Shown here one piece after another: positions 1-7,034 of a stretch of DNA of 14,566 nt. The notes beneath the pieces are model-generated. The model ran no database searches, had not been told where the DNA came from, and saw nothing but the letters and a program-made list of their open reading frames with translations. Origin of the DNA: Granulosicoccaceae bacterium. Its GTDB lineage: Bacteria; Pseudomonadota; Gammaproteobacteria; DAOVJZ01. The stretch lies in assembly GCA_030632035.1 (NCBI GenBank), contig DAOVJZ010000013.1:1-14566 (forward strand). Direction: 5' to 3'. The position numbers and the translations under genes are program-made. Position 1 is the first letter of the stretch; every line of letters starts with the position of its first letter.

Positions 1-680
1 AACTCTGCCCAGGTTTTCTGAACATAGTCCGATTTCCAGGTCACAATGCGTTTATTATCTTCCTCAATTAATGACAGTGCCTGCCCAACCTCCCGCGCAC
101 TGGTAACCAGTGTTTGATCGAGCACCTGTATAGTGACAGTTGCACCCGTCACCATATCTAGCTCAACCGTCTCGAGCTTGTCTCCATGATCTATAGATCT
201 GGATTTTATTGTGTCTGTTGTTTGTCCTCTATCACCGAAAAAACCGGTTGAGACAATCTCGAAGTGATCAGTTATAGAGTATCCAATATATTGTTCTATG
301 AATTCATTCAGCACCGACTCAGGGATTCCAACAAGCAGGATGGGTTCAGAGTGATGAACGACCTTGCCCCCAATAATCATGCCATCGGGGGCAATAGCAA
401 TCAACGTAACAAGTGGCTTACCCGAATAAGCCGGGATATCAACCAGATCAGTTGATAAAAACAAGTAACCAATAACCTTGTTATTCCTAAGCGCTTCCAG
501 AACCGGTATATTTAATTCATCAGCCTGCCGAAATTTATCAGCCCAGGGAATTATACTCTTGCACTCATAACGACTACAAAAAGGCCGACCATCTTTCAAC
601 GTCAACTGCGCTGAATATGCCTGTCCGGCTATCAGCAGGAAAATGACAGCAAAAAACACACTTTTAATAACATTAAACAT
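1..680 (-). CDS. nosR: NosR, N-terminal part (FMN-binding regulator/electron donor for N2O reductase), truncated by window edge
   Basis: I translated this minus-strand frame from the ATG at 678-680; it stays open to the left edge (226 complete codons), so the 3' part lies outside. Residues 1-23 look like a signal peptide ending near AYSA. Residues 80-185 form an FMN-binding domain ending in DMVTGATVT; the T-G-A-T at 178-181 is the flavin-attachment motif (Thr181 by analogy with RnfG/NqrC/NosR). The stretch KVVHHSEPILLVGIP is typical of NosR. In the family, NosR is about 700 residues, with the periplasmic flavin domain followed by membrane helices and a cytoplasmic ferredoxin-type FeS domain, and is needed for N2O reduction and nosZ expression. 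Lying just downstream of nosZ on the same strand strongly supports NosR over other FMN-binding proteins. It has its own FNR/DNR-type box at 757-770. Confidence 0.88.
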   Translation of the reverse strand, partial: MFNVIKSVFFAVIFLLIAGQAYSAQLTLKDGRPFCSRYECKSIIPWADKFRQADELNIPVLEALRNNKVIGYLFLSTDLVDIPAYSGKPLVTLIAIAPDGMIIGGKVVHHSEPILLVGIPESVLNEFIEQYIGYSITDHFEIVSTGFFGDRGQTTDTIKSRSIDHGDKLETVELDMVTGATVTIQVLDQTLVTSAREVGQALSLIEEDNKRIVTWKSDYVQKTWAE

Positions 681-730
681 TAAATAAAGCCCACACGATC
701 ACTTAAATACATCCCACAATGTATCCAAAA

Positions 731-770
731 ATTAAACTATGTATTAGAACAGGTAATTGATCCAGAGCAA
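731..770 (-). promoter_or_regulatory. Putative FNR/DNR-dependent promoter of nosR
   Basis: Read on the minus strand, positions 770-757 are TTGCTCTGGATCAA. This matches the FNR/DNR consensus TTGAT-N4-ATCAA at 9 of 10 defined bases. After a 20-base gap comes TTTAAT (736-731), a 5/6 match to the -10 hexamer. This is roughly the geometry of a class II FNR-type promoter, with the box centred near -41.5. The predicted transcript would start near 722-724 and have a leader of about 43 bases. The box shares its CTGG centre with the nosZ box. The regulator (FNR, DNR or NNR type) cannot be told from the site. Confidence 0.6.
742..754 (+). repeat. 13-bp direct repeat, copy 1 (upstream of nosR)
   Basis: TATTAGAACAGGT is found here and again exactly at 2747-2759 upstream of nosZ. 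In this copy it lies between the FNR-type box and the -10 of nosR. In the nosZ copy it lies downstream of the predicted start site, in the leader. It may be a common operator or a remnant of promoter duplication. No known consensus was recognised. Confidence 0.5.
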
Positions 771-781
771 TCAGTAAAACA

Positions 782-816
782 GGTTCTCCCGATCTTCCTG
801 TTTGATCGGGAGAACC
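782..816 (-). terminator. Perfect 13-bp hairpin between nosZ and nosR (terminator or attenuator)
   Basis: Arms GGTTCTCCCGATC (782-794) and GATCGGGAGAACC (804-816) pair without mismatch around a 9-base loop. The hairpin begins 15 bases after the nosZ stop. On the minus strand it is followed by TGTTTTAC, only a short U-run, so it may be a leaky terminator or an mRNA 3'-end stabiliser rather than a full stop. This would explain why nosR has its own promoter. Confidence 0.65.
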
Positions 817-830
817 GTATCATCCTGACT

Positions 831-2675
831 TTATGTGACAATCATACGACCGCGCATCTCCAGATGCAGGGCATGACAGAACCACGGGCAGTAATACCAG
901 AACACACCCTTATTGGGCACCTTGAAGGTAACCGAAGCAGTTTCTTGCGGGGAGACACCAACGTTAACATCGTGTTGACTGATACATATGCCGTGTGACA
1001 AATCTTCGACCCTGTCATTATTAGTCAAAACAATTGTCACGGTATCGCCCTTTTTAACAGTGAAATCACTCATGGAGAAGCTAGGGGCAACACTACTCAT
1101 AAAGACATAGGCATGATTACCATCCCGAACAACCTTGCTGGCTGTTTTGAGGTCTTTAATACCGTATTTCTTCGCCAGACCCTTTTCAAAACTGAATCTT
1201 GGATCATTGTTATCCCAGATCTTTTTGGGACGAATCAGATCACGCCTGACCATAACTGCATCATGGGGTTCCGGATGTGCTGCCGTATCATGAGCAATAC
1301 GCATCTTGCTACCAGAGATATCAATTAACTGCTCATTCTCGTTTCTGAATGGCCCAACCGGCAGGAACCGATCTTTTGAGAACTTGTTAAGTGAGATAAG
1401 CCACTTACCATCAGCATCCTTGGTTTCACTCATGGTGGCATTGATATGACCAATCTGATAATGAATGTCGATCTTCTCAATAACAGGGTTCTTGCCAGCA
1501 ACCGCCTTGGCAATATTCCACTTGGTAACCACTGAATCAATAAAGATCGATGTATAAGCATTACCGCGATCATCAAAGGCTGTATGCAGTGGACCAATAC
1601 CTACTTCTGGTTCAGCAACAACACAATCTCTTGGTTTAATCTTGCCTTTAAAGGCATCCGCTATTTTCTTCACGTCCACTACTGAAACGGTGGGGGACAG
1701 CTTACCGGCACAGATTGCATAACGACCGGTTGGATCCATGTTCACACCATGTGGACTTTTTGGAATCGGAATATAAATTGTATAAGGTGAACCCTTACGT
1801 CCATCCAGTACAGGAACAGGTGAATCACCAATAGTTGTTCCCTTGCCCGCCTTGATTGCCGCCTCAATCTTTTTATGATTGAACACAACCAGCCAATCAC
1901 GATCATGACCAATCATGTCACCAAGAGTGACTCCCTGCTCAGTGTTATAACTACAAGCCATGGAGTACTTGCCTTCATAATCAGTAGCACACAAATCCAT
2001 ATTGCCATCCACACTAACCTGCCAGCGTGGTTTCATGGTTTTGGCATCGATACAAGTATGAAGTGCTCCGTATTTCTTGGGGTCCGTCATATCACGGCCA
2101 TCATTCGGCAATGGGGTACGGAATTCAGAGTTGCAGTAAACTGCATCCAGTTTATGACGTGATGGGAAAATACCATGCGTACCCTGACTATTCGGTATTT
2201 CTACAATGGAATCTGTTACAAAGTAATCCAGACGGATACGGGCAAGACGTGCCTGTGCCTTGTCATTTACGAATGCATATTTACCGTCATAAGTACCCTT
2301 GTTATAGGAAGGATGCACATGATGGGTATCGCCTGAGAGTTTTCCCTTCAAAAGAGATTTACTGTAATTGGTGGTACCCCAACCATAGGCTGCATCATAG
2401 TTAAAGACCGGGATTCGCTTGAGTTCACGACAAGACGGAATACCTATAATACGAATCTCACCAGATTGACCACCAGACCAGAAACCATAATAGTCATCCA
2501 GATCACCGGGATCGACATGAGACTTCAGCTTACCCGCCTTGCTGGATGCATCAACGGCTGTAGGTATTAATCCTAGTGCGCTACCCGCACCGGCAAGTCC
2601 ACAAACTGCACCTACCTTTAAAAATGAACGTCTATCCGGGTTTTCAGTTCCGGTTTTTTCTTGCTTTTTGCTCAC
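831..2675 (-). CDS. nosZ: NosZ, nitrous oxide reductase (clade I, Tat-exported)
   Basis: Periplasmic multicopper enzyme reducing N2O to N2, the last step of denitrification. The 614-residue length is normal. Residues 15-20 are RRSFLK, a twin-arginine signal followed by a hydrophobic stretch, which marks the clade I (Tat) form. CuZ ligands are visible: DTHHVH (116-121), then His in GTHGIFPSRH, HGVNMDP, PLHTAF, IGHINA and HPEPHD. The C-terminal cupredoxin domain carries the CuA site: His561, then CPWFCHALHLEM with Cys596, Trp598 backbone, Cys600, His604 and Met607. All expected ligands are present, so the enzyme looks active. The start is GTG (2673-2675) with GGAGAG a few bases upstream. nosR follows after a hairpin; nosDFYL are not in this window. 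Confidence 0.97.
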   Translation of the reverse strand: MSKKQEKTGTENPDRRSFLKVGAVCGLAGAGSALGLIPTAVDASSKAGKLKSHVDPGDLDDYYGFWSGGQSGEIRIIGIPSCRELKRIPVFNYDAAYGWGTTNYSKSLLKGKLSGDTHHVHPSYNKGTYDGKYAFVNDKAQARLARIRLDYFVTDSIVEIPNSQGTHGIFPSRHKLDAVYCNSEFRTPLPNDGRDMTDPKKYGALHTCIDAKTMKPRWQVSVDGNMDLCATDYEGKYSMACSYNTEQGVTLGDMIGHDRDWLVVFNHKKIEAAIKAGKGTTIGDSPVPVLDGRKGSPYTIYIPIPKSPHGVNMDPTGRYAICAGKLSPTVSVVDVKKIADAFKGKIKPRDCVVAEPEVGIGPLHTAFDDRGNAYTSIFIDSVVTKWNIAKAVAGKNPVIEKIDIHYQIGHINATMSETKDADGKWLISLNKFSKDRFLPVGPFRNENEQLIDISGSKMRIAHDTAAHPEPHDAVMVRRDLIRPKKIWDNNDPRFSFEKGLAKKYGIKDLKTASKVVRDGNHAYVFMSSVAPSFSMSDFTVKKGDTVTIVLTNNDRVEDLSHGICISQHDVNVGVSPQETASVTFKVPNKGVFWYYCPWFCHALHLEMRGRMIVT

Positions 2676-2746
2676 TGAACTCTCCTTTCAATAGAGTTAG
2701 ATTGGTTTTCCTTATCTTGTGACTGGCTTTTCCTACCTGGATATAA

Positions 2747-2759
2747 TATTAGAACAGGT
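2747..2759 (+). repeat. 13-bp direct repeat, copy 2 (upstream of nosZ)
   Basis: Exact copy of TATTAGAACAGGT also present at 742-754. Here it lies about 60 bases downstream of the FNR-type box, within the predicted nosZ leader. Confidence 0.5.
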
Positions 2760-2789
2760 CAAATAAAAATGCCTGATAATCTGCAGGTT

Positions 2790-2830
2790 ATCCTACTCAG
2801 CAAAAATATTTAATCCTTGCCCCAGATCAA
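2790..2830 (-). promoter_or_regulatory. Putative FNR/DNR-dependent promoter of nosZ
   Basis: On the minus strand, positions 2830-2817 are TTGATCTGGGGCAA: a perfect TTGAT half-site, the CTGG spacer shared with the nosR box, and a weaker GGCAA half-site. After 21 bases comes TAGGAT (2795-2790), a 4/6 match to the -10 hexamer. The predicted leader is about 108 bases and contains the 13-bp repeat. Control by an oxygen- or NO-responsive CRP/FNR-family regulator is what is known for nosZ in many denitrifiers. Confidence 0.6.
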
Positions 2831-2936
2831 GCACCTTTGGATTCCCAAACTATTGACCAAGAGAAACAGTGTAGCAAGATTAACAAGCTCAAAGTATTAT
2901 AACTATATGATTTTATTTGTTATTGCATAATGAGGC

Positions 2937-2965
2937 TTGCTCAAACGCTCTCATATCCATAGAAT
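2937..2965 (+). promoter_or_regulatory. Candidate sigma70 promoter of the first prk
   Basis: TTGCTC (2937-2942), a 17-base spacer and TAGAAT (2960-2965, 5/6 match to TATAAT) face the prk gene at 3097. The leader would be about 125 bases and contains a 12-bp palindrome, GGAAACATTTCC (3017-3028), of unknown role. The rest of the 421-base nosZ/prk intergenic region (2676-3096) is AT-rich; apart from this promoter, the nosZ promoter and the repeat copy, I see nothing further in it. A CbbR (LysR-type) site may exist but I could not identify one securely. Confidence 0.45.
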
Positions 2966-3096
2966 AGACCGCTTTTGAAGCCGCCAGTGGGAAGAACCAA
3001 CTCAACCCTCTAGGTCGGAAACATTTCCAAATAAACACTCTCAACATGTCTGCTCCCTGAATCAGGTAGGTAAGACAGGTTGTCAGGAGAATTTTA

Positions 3097-3975
3097 ATGT
3101 CTGATAAGCATCCAGTAATTGCTGTAACCGGTTCTTCCGGTGCAGGTACCAGTACCGTAAAAAGAGCCTTTGAACATATTTTCCGCCGTGAAGGCATCAA
3201 CGCCGGCATCGTAGAAGGCGATAGCTTCCACAGCTATGACCGCGCCGGAATGAAAAAGGCCTTTGATGAATTTGCCCAGAAAGGCAAAACACTGAGTCAC
3301 TTCGGTCCTGAAGCCAACCTGTTCGATAAACTGGAAGAGCTGTTCAAGACTTACGGTGAAAAAGGTCAGGCACAAGTCAGAAAGTATCTACATGATGATG
3401 AAGAGGCCGCTCCTTACAAACAGGAACCCGGCACCTTCACACCCTGGGAAGATCTGTCCAAGGATTCTGACATCCTGTTCTATGAAGGCCTGCACGGTGG
3501 TGTCAGCGATAAAGATGCCGGTGTTGATGTCTCCAAATTTGTTGATCTGTTGATTGGTGTTGTTCCTATTGTTAATCTGGAATGGATTCAAAAAATACAT
3601 CGCGATACGGCTGAACGCGGTTATTCAGCTGAAGCCGTTACACACACTATCCTGCGTCGTATGCATGACTATGTACACTATGTAACACCTCAGTTCTCAC
3701 ATACAAACATCAATTTCCAGCGTGTACCAACAGTAGACACATCCAACCCGTTTATTGCACGTGATATTCCAACACCCGATGAAAGTTTTGTTGTGATTCG
3801 TTTTAAAGACCCATCGTCTGTTGATTTCCCACATCTGTTAAATATGTTGCATGACTCATTCATGTCACGTCCAAATACACTGGTTGTACCAGGTGGAAAG
3901 ATGGGCTTTGCAATGGAAATAATCCTGACACCGATCATCCATGAAATGATTGAGAGAAAACGCAAGGCTAAATAA
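3097..3975 (+). CDS. prk: Phosphoribulokinase, proteobacterial type (copy 1)
   Basis: Phosphorylates ribulose 5-phosphate with ATP to ribulose 1,5-bisphosphate, the CO2 acceptor of the Calvin cycle; cytoplasmic. The 292-residue length fits the bacterial class I enzyme. Visible motifs are the P-loop GSSGAGTST (12-20), EGDSFHSYDR (40-49) with Asp42, His45 and Arg49 in the places known to be catalytic or substrate-binding in Rhodobacter PRK, Walker B-like FYEGLHGG (128-135), and WIQKIHRD (163-170) followed by an Arg-Gly at 174-175 and ILRRM. Arg31, an effector-site residue in the Rhodobacter enzyme, is kept. An AGGAGA ribosome-binding site precedes the ATG. A strong terminator follows. A close paralogue lies at 4982-5857. 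No RuBisCO gene is in the window. Confidence 0.95.
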   Translation: MSDKHPVIAVTGSSGAGTSTVKRAFEHIFRREGINAGIVEGDSFHSYDRAGMKKAFDEFAQKGKTLSHFGPEANLFDKLEELFKTYGEKGQAQVRKYLHDDEEAAPYKQEPGTFTPWEDLSKDSDILFYEGLHGGVSDKDAGVDVSKFVDLLIGVVPIVNLEWIQKIHRDTAERGYSAEAVTHTILRRMHDYVHYVTPQFSHTNINFQRVPTVDTSNPFIARDIPTPDESFVVIRFKDPSSVDFPHLLNMLHDSFMSRPNTLVVPGGKMGFAMEIILTPIIHEMIERKRKAK

Positions 3976-3990
3976 TAACTATAAAAAACA

Positions 3991-4028
3991 AAAAAGCGCA
4001 GAGGTTAATAAACCTCTGCGCTTTTTTT
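3991..4028. terminator. Bidirectional rho-independent terminator between prk copy 1 and the metallopeptidase gene
   Basis: AGCGCAGAGGTT pairs with AACCTCTGCGCT around an AATA loop, with an A-run on the left and seven Ts on the right, so it can act on both strands. It lies 15 bases after the prk stop and about 20 bases after the end of the convergent metallopeptidase gene. Confidence 0.93.
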
Positions 4029-4048
4029 ATCGCTTCAGGAAACAAATT

Positions 4049-4744
4049 CTAGCGTCGTATCAATGGCTTCAGAATCGCCAACCAGCGCCACATATTCAAC
4101 AAACTCGCAAGTGAACTGGCCACATAAGTTAACGCACAGGCTTTAAGTATTGTGTGAGTTGCTTGTAACTGATCGGGTTCTATATAATTACCTTCCATTA
4201 AAACAGGCAATGCCTTGTTAAAACTGGCATCCCATTCTACCGGTAAAGTTACCAAGTGCACGATAACGGACAAACCCAACGAAACAAAACCGATTAGAGC
4301 CATTAACAATCCGATTGAAGGTACACGGGTTATCCCCGCCACAATCGGTATTGCCAGCATGGCTGCGGCACCGGCCTTTTCTGCAAACTGCGCTAAATAA
4401 ACAAGGCGTGTACGCATCTGTAATAGTGATTCACCACGATGATGTTGCAAGGCATGGCCAGTTTCATGTGCCGCGACAGCAATTGCAGTTAATGATTTAA
4501 CACCATAACTCTGTTTACCCAAACGAACTGTCTTTGATACTGGATCATAATGATCACCGGTTTCGGTCTGTTCCACTGTGACATCCGTAATACCGTAACG
4601 AGTTAATAAATGACGAGCCAGTTCAGCACCGGTTCCGGGGATCTGCTCATCCTGTTGGCTATAACGCTGCAGAACATGACGCGCCCAGAACTGAGGCCCA
4701 AACACCAGCAACAAAATCACAACGATCAGTATGGCTACATACAT
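4049..4744 (-). CDS. Membrane-bound zinc metallopeptidase, YugP/Peptidase_Mx family
   Basis: A 231-residue membrane protein with the zinc-protease signature in AAHETGHALQHH; His93, Glu94 and His97 form HExxH. Residues 1-18 are a membrane anchor, and two more hydrophobic segments lie at about 122-140 and 143-167. The following LPVEWDAS (167-174) is a conserved stretch of the YugP-like family, with Glu170 a candidate third zinc ligand. The substrate of this family is not established. The ATG has AGGTGA just upstream. The gene lies in the opposite orientation between two prk genes, divergent from copy 2 and convergent with copy 1; nothing in its sequence suggests a link to carbon fixation. Confidence 0.88.
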   Translation of the reverse strand: MYVAILIVVILLLVFGPQFWARHVLQRYSQQDEQIPGTGAELARHLLTRYGITDVTVEQTETGDHYDPVSKTVRLGKQSYGVKSLTAIAVAAHETGHALQHHRGESLLQMRTRLVYLAQFAEKAGAAAMLAIPIVAGITRVPSIGLLMALIGFVSLGLSVIVHLVTLPVEWDASFNKALPVLMEGNYIEPDQLQATHTILKACALTYVASSLASLLNMWRWLAILKPLIRR

Positions 4745-4804
4745 GCATTCACCTGTTATACGATAATATAACTCATTGAAAACTATACTATCACAAGCCC
4801 AGAC

Positions 4805-4832
4805 TTGACTCTGTGGCTACTGTGCAGATAGT
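4805..4832 (+). promoter_or_regulatory. Candidate sigma70 promoter of the second prk
   Basis: TTGACT (4805-4810), a 16-base spacer and GATAGT (4827-4832) lie in the 237-base divergent region between the metallopeptidase gene and prk copy 2. The leader would be about 140 bases and contains the palindrome TACATATGTA (4920-4929). The match is moderate and the metallopeptidase promoter on the other strand could not be placed. Confidence 0.35.
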
Positions 4833-4981
4833 GTCTATCTATCTGAAGCACTGCATCTCCATCCTTAGGGTACGGTTTTTGCGCTTCCAGCGGTCTTTAA
4901 ATCCGCGTAATAAAAAACATACATATGTAAGAATTTGTCGAGTAACTGGAGCCATTTGTTATCGGCAGGGGGAAAATCACG

Positions 4982-5857
4982 ATGTCGAAAAAACATCCTG
5001 TCATTGCCATCACTGGCTCATCTGGTGCCGGCACCAGTACAGTTAAAACAGCCTTTGAGCATTTATTCTGGCGCCTGAAGATCAAGGCATCCATCATCGA
5101 GGGTGACAGTTACCATAGCCATGATCGCAAGGAAATGGCCAAGGCAATAAAAGAAGGTGATGGAGATCGTCGTGCCCTGAGTCATTTTGGTCCACGTGCC
5201 AACTTATTCGACAAACTGGAAGAAACCTTCAAGACATACAGTGAAACCGGTAATGGACAAGTAAGAAAATATTTACATAATGAAGTAGAAGCCGAGCCTT
5301 ACAAACAGGAAGCCGGTACGTTTACACCATGGGAATCCATGCCAGAAAATACCGATCTGCTTTTTTATGAAGGGTTGCACGGTGGTGTAGTAGATAAAGA
5401 GGCTGGTGTTAATGTCGCCCAATGGGTTGATCTACTTGTTGGTGTTGTTCCGATTGTAAACCTGGAATGGATCCAGAAGATCCATCGCGACACAAATGAT
5501 CGTGGTTATTCTGCAGAAGCCGTGACACACACTATCCTGCGTCGTATGCGCGATTATGTTGAATACATTACACCCCAGTTTTCACAAACCCATATCAATT
5601 TTCAACGTGTACCAACAGTAGATACCTCTAACCCATTTATCGCGCGTGATATACCAACACCGGATGAAAGTTTTGTCATTATTCGTTTTCGTGATCCAAA
5701 GGATGTTGATTTTTCTTTTTTACTCTCCATGATTCATGACTCATTTATGTCACGTCCCAATTCCATTGTTATACCAGGTGGTAAAATGACTTTTGCAATG
5801 GAACTGGTATTGGGACCGATACTGGAAGACATAATAAAACAAAAGAAAAAAGCCTGA
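4982..5857 (+). CDS. prk: Phosphoribulokinase, proteobacterial type (copy 2)
   Basis: Same reaction as copy 1. The 291-residue protein aligns to copy 1 with no gap over the first 190 residues, and the same catalytic residues are kept: P-loop GSSGAGTST (12-20), Asp42, His45, Arg49, FYEGLHGG (128-135), WIQKIHRD (163-170), ILRRM. It therefore looks like a second active kinase, not a decaying copy. Changes cluster near the NADH-effector region: copy 1 has Arg30-Arg31-Glu32-Gly33 where this one has Trp30-Arg31-Leu32-Lys33, and Arg23 is Thr23. A GGGGG ribosome-binding site precedes the ATG. Its stop is followed nine bases later by the Nudix gene, so the two are probably cotranscribed. Whether this or copy 1 is the main Calvin-cycle enzyme cannot be told from the sequence. 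Confidence 0.94.
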   Translation: MSKKHPVIAITGSSGAGTSTVKTAFEHLFWRLKIKASIIEGDSYHSHDRKEMAKAIKEGDGDRRALSHFGPRANLFDKLEETFKTYSETGNGQVRKYLHNEVEAEPYKQEAGTFTPWESMPENTDLLFYEGLHGGVVDKEAGVNVAQWVDLLVGVVPIVNLEWIQKIHRDTNDRGYSAEAVTHTILRRMRDYVEYITPQFSQTHINFQRVPTVDTSNPFIARDIPTPDESFVIIRFRDPKDVDFSFLLSMIHDSFMSRPNSIVIPGGKMTFAMELVLGPILEDIIKQKKKA

Positions 5858-5866
5858 ACTAAACCC

Positions 5867-6274
5867 GTGATAGCTCCCTCCCCTCAGGTTGCTGTTGGTA
5901 TTATCCTGTTTGATTCAAAAAATGAAGTCCTGCTCATCAAACGCAATAATCCACCATCCGTAGACCTGTGGAGCTTGCCTGGCGGCAAGGTTAAATATGG
6001 TGAATCACTCGAACAAGCCTGTATCAGGGAAATGCTGGAAGAAACCGGCATTGAAATAAAACCGGTACAACTAATCGAAGTGGTTGAACGTATAACCGAA
6101 GGGTTTCACTATGTCATCATGGACTATCTCGCTATTCAGGCCACCAGTAATGAACCTGTACCTGCCAGTGATGCAAAAGATGCACAGTGGGTATCACTGG
6201 AAAATTTTAGTAACTATGAAACAACGGAAGGTTTATTACCTGTTATCAAGCGGGCCAGTCTACACAATCGTTAG
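5867..6274 (+). CDS. Nudix hydrolase
   Basis: A 135-residue protein with a perfect Nudix box (Gx5Ex7REUxEExGU): Gly40, Glu46, then REMLEETGI at 54-62, which binds the metal and cleaves nucleoside-diphosphate-linked substrates. The true substrate (ADP-ribose, NADH, oxidised nucleotides or other) cannot be read from the sequence. The start is GTG at 5867; the prk stop codon TGA (5855-5857) is the in-frame stop just before it, so no longer start is possible, and the lack of a clear ribosome-binding site suggests translational coupling to prk copy 2. Its 3' end overlaps the 3' end of the convergent dsrC-like gene by 29 bases. Confidence 0.92.
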   Translation: MIAPSPQVAVGIILFDSKNEVLLIKRNNPPSVDLWSLPGGKVKYGESLEQACIREMLEETGIEIKPVQLIEVVERITEGFHYVIMDYLAIQATSNEPVPASDAKDAQWVSLENFSNYETTEGLLPVIKRASLHNR

Positions 6275-6602
6275 GCAAGGGAAGGCCTGCAATACGACAA
6301 CCTGTACGTGATGGACCATTAGGGAATAGTTGATAAAGTTTTTTCTTGTTGCCCTTTTGTTCACCAAATTCCTTACTGAATGTTTTTACCAGTAACCGGG
6401 CATTAGGGGATATACCAAAATCAGAATAATGTTTGCGCAGGAAATGAATCACTTCCCAGTGATCATCCGTTAGCTCAATGTTATCTTCTTTGGCAATGGC
6501 TCTGGCGACGTCTTCCGACCAGTCATCCAACTTCAGGAGGTACCCTTCCGGGTCAGTATCAATGAGTTTGTCATCCATGATAAATTTCATGATGTCAGCC
6601 AT
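6246..6602 (-). CDS. dsrC: DsrC-family sulfur carrier with C-terminal tail (copy 1)
   Basis: A 118-residue DsrC/TusE-family protein: WSEDVA, LTDDHWEVIHFLRKHY and the flexible C-terminal arm GCRIAGLPLPNDC. Both arm cysteines are present, Cys102 and Cys113 with ten residues between, which is the DsrC arrangement; TusE has only the final one. In the family the two thiols carry sulfur as a persulfide or trisulfide between sulfur-transfer proteins and the sulfite reductase/DsrMKJOP system. Unusually, the last cysteine is not next to the C-terminus: the tail VDWPA follows. The ATG at 6602 has a strong AAGGAGGT. It is the last gene of the minus-strand cluster, 39 bases after a paralogue, and overlaps the Nudix gene tail to tail. 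Confidence 0.9.
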   Translation of the reverse strand: MADIMKFIMDDKLIDTDPEGYLLKLDDWSEDVARAIAKEDNIELTDDHWEVIHFLRKHYSDFGISPNARLLVKTFSKEFGEQKGNKKKLYQLFPNGPSRTGCRIAGLPLPNDCVDWPA

Positions 6603-6641
6603 CAGTACCTCCTTATTTAACTTTGTTTAAACAATCCTTTA

Positions 6642-6992
6642 TCAAGGCCAGTCTACACAATCATTGGGAAGTGGTAATCCCGCAATCCGACAACCCTGAC
6701 GTGCAGGTCCTTTCGGGAACAAGCTATACAAATTGTCTTTACTGCCTTTCTCTTGGCCAAATTCCTTGGCAAGGACCTTTACAAGTAAAACGACATTAGG
6801 GGATGTATTAAATTCGTCATAATGCTTGCGCAGGAAATGAATTACATCCCAGTGATCATCCGTCAAGTTAATGCCTTCATTTTCTGCAATATGACTGGCA
6901 ATTGCTTCCGACCAATCATTCAGATCAACCAGATAACCTTTGTCATCCACTGTTATTGATTGTCCACCAACTTCAATTTTTTCTGACATCAT
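6642..6992 (-). CDS. dsrC: DsrC-family sulfur carrier with C-terminal tail (copy 2)
   Basis: A 116-residue paralogue of the preceding entry with the same layout: WSEAIA, LTDDHWDVIHFLRKHY, and the arm GCRIAGLPLPNDC with Cys101 and Cys112, followed by the tail VDWP. The shared arm and tail suggest a tandem duplication, while the N-termini differ more. Two consecutive ATGs (6990-6992 and 6987-6989) are possible; the GGGAG ribosome-binding site is only three bases from the first and six from the second, so the second may be the real start. The gene lies 42 bases after the Rieske gene and 39 before copy 1, so it is probably in one transcript with them. Confidence 0.9.
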   Translation of the reverse strand: MMSEKIEVGGQSITVDDKGYLVDLNDWSEAIASHIAENEGINLTDDHWDVIHFLRKHYDEFNTSPNVVLLVKVLAKEFGQEKGSKDNLYSLFPKGPARQGCRIAGLPLPNDCVDWP

Positions 6993-7034
6993 ATTCTCCC
7001 TTGCTTTGACTGCTTTATAAAAATATTACTCTTT

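Noticed and set aside
264..455. 63-residue plus-strand frame near the left edge
   Set aside because: Antisense to the nosR FMN-binding domain, which has clear motifs.
1875..2404. Plus-strand frames of 95 and 125 residues
   Set aside because: Both lie inside nosZ on the other strand and show no protein features of their own.
2913..3209. 98-residue minus-strand frame over the prk copy 1 promoter and start
   Set aside because: Its first part is the antisense of the prk P-loop region, and it lacks a ribosome-binding site. The analogous frame at 4897-5097 is antisense to prk copy 2 for the same reason.
4049..4744. The metallopeptidase between the two prk genes as an inserted mobile element
   Set aside because: No inverted repeats, target duplications or transposase are seen, and its composition resembles its neighbours.
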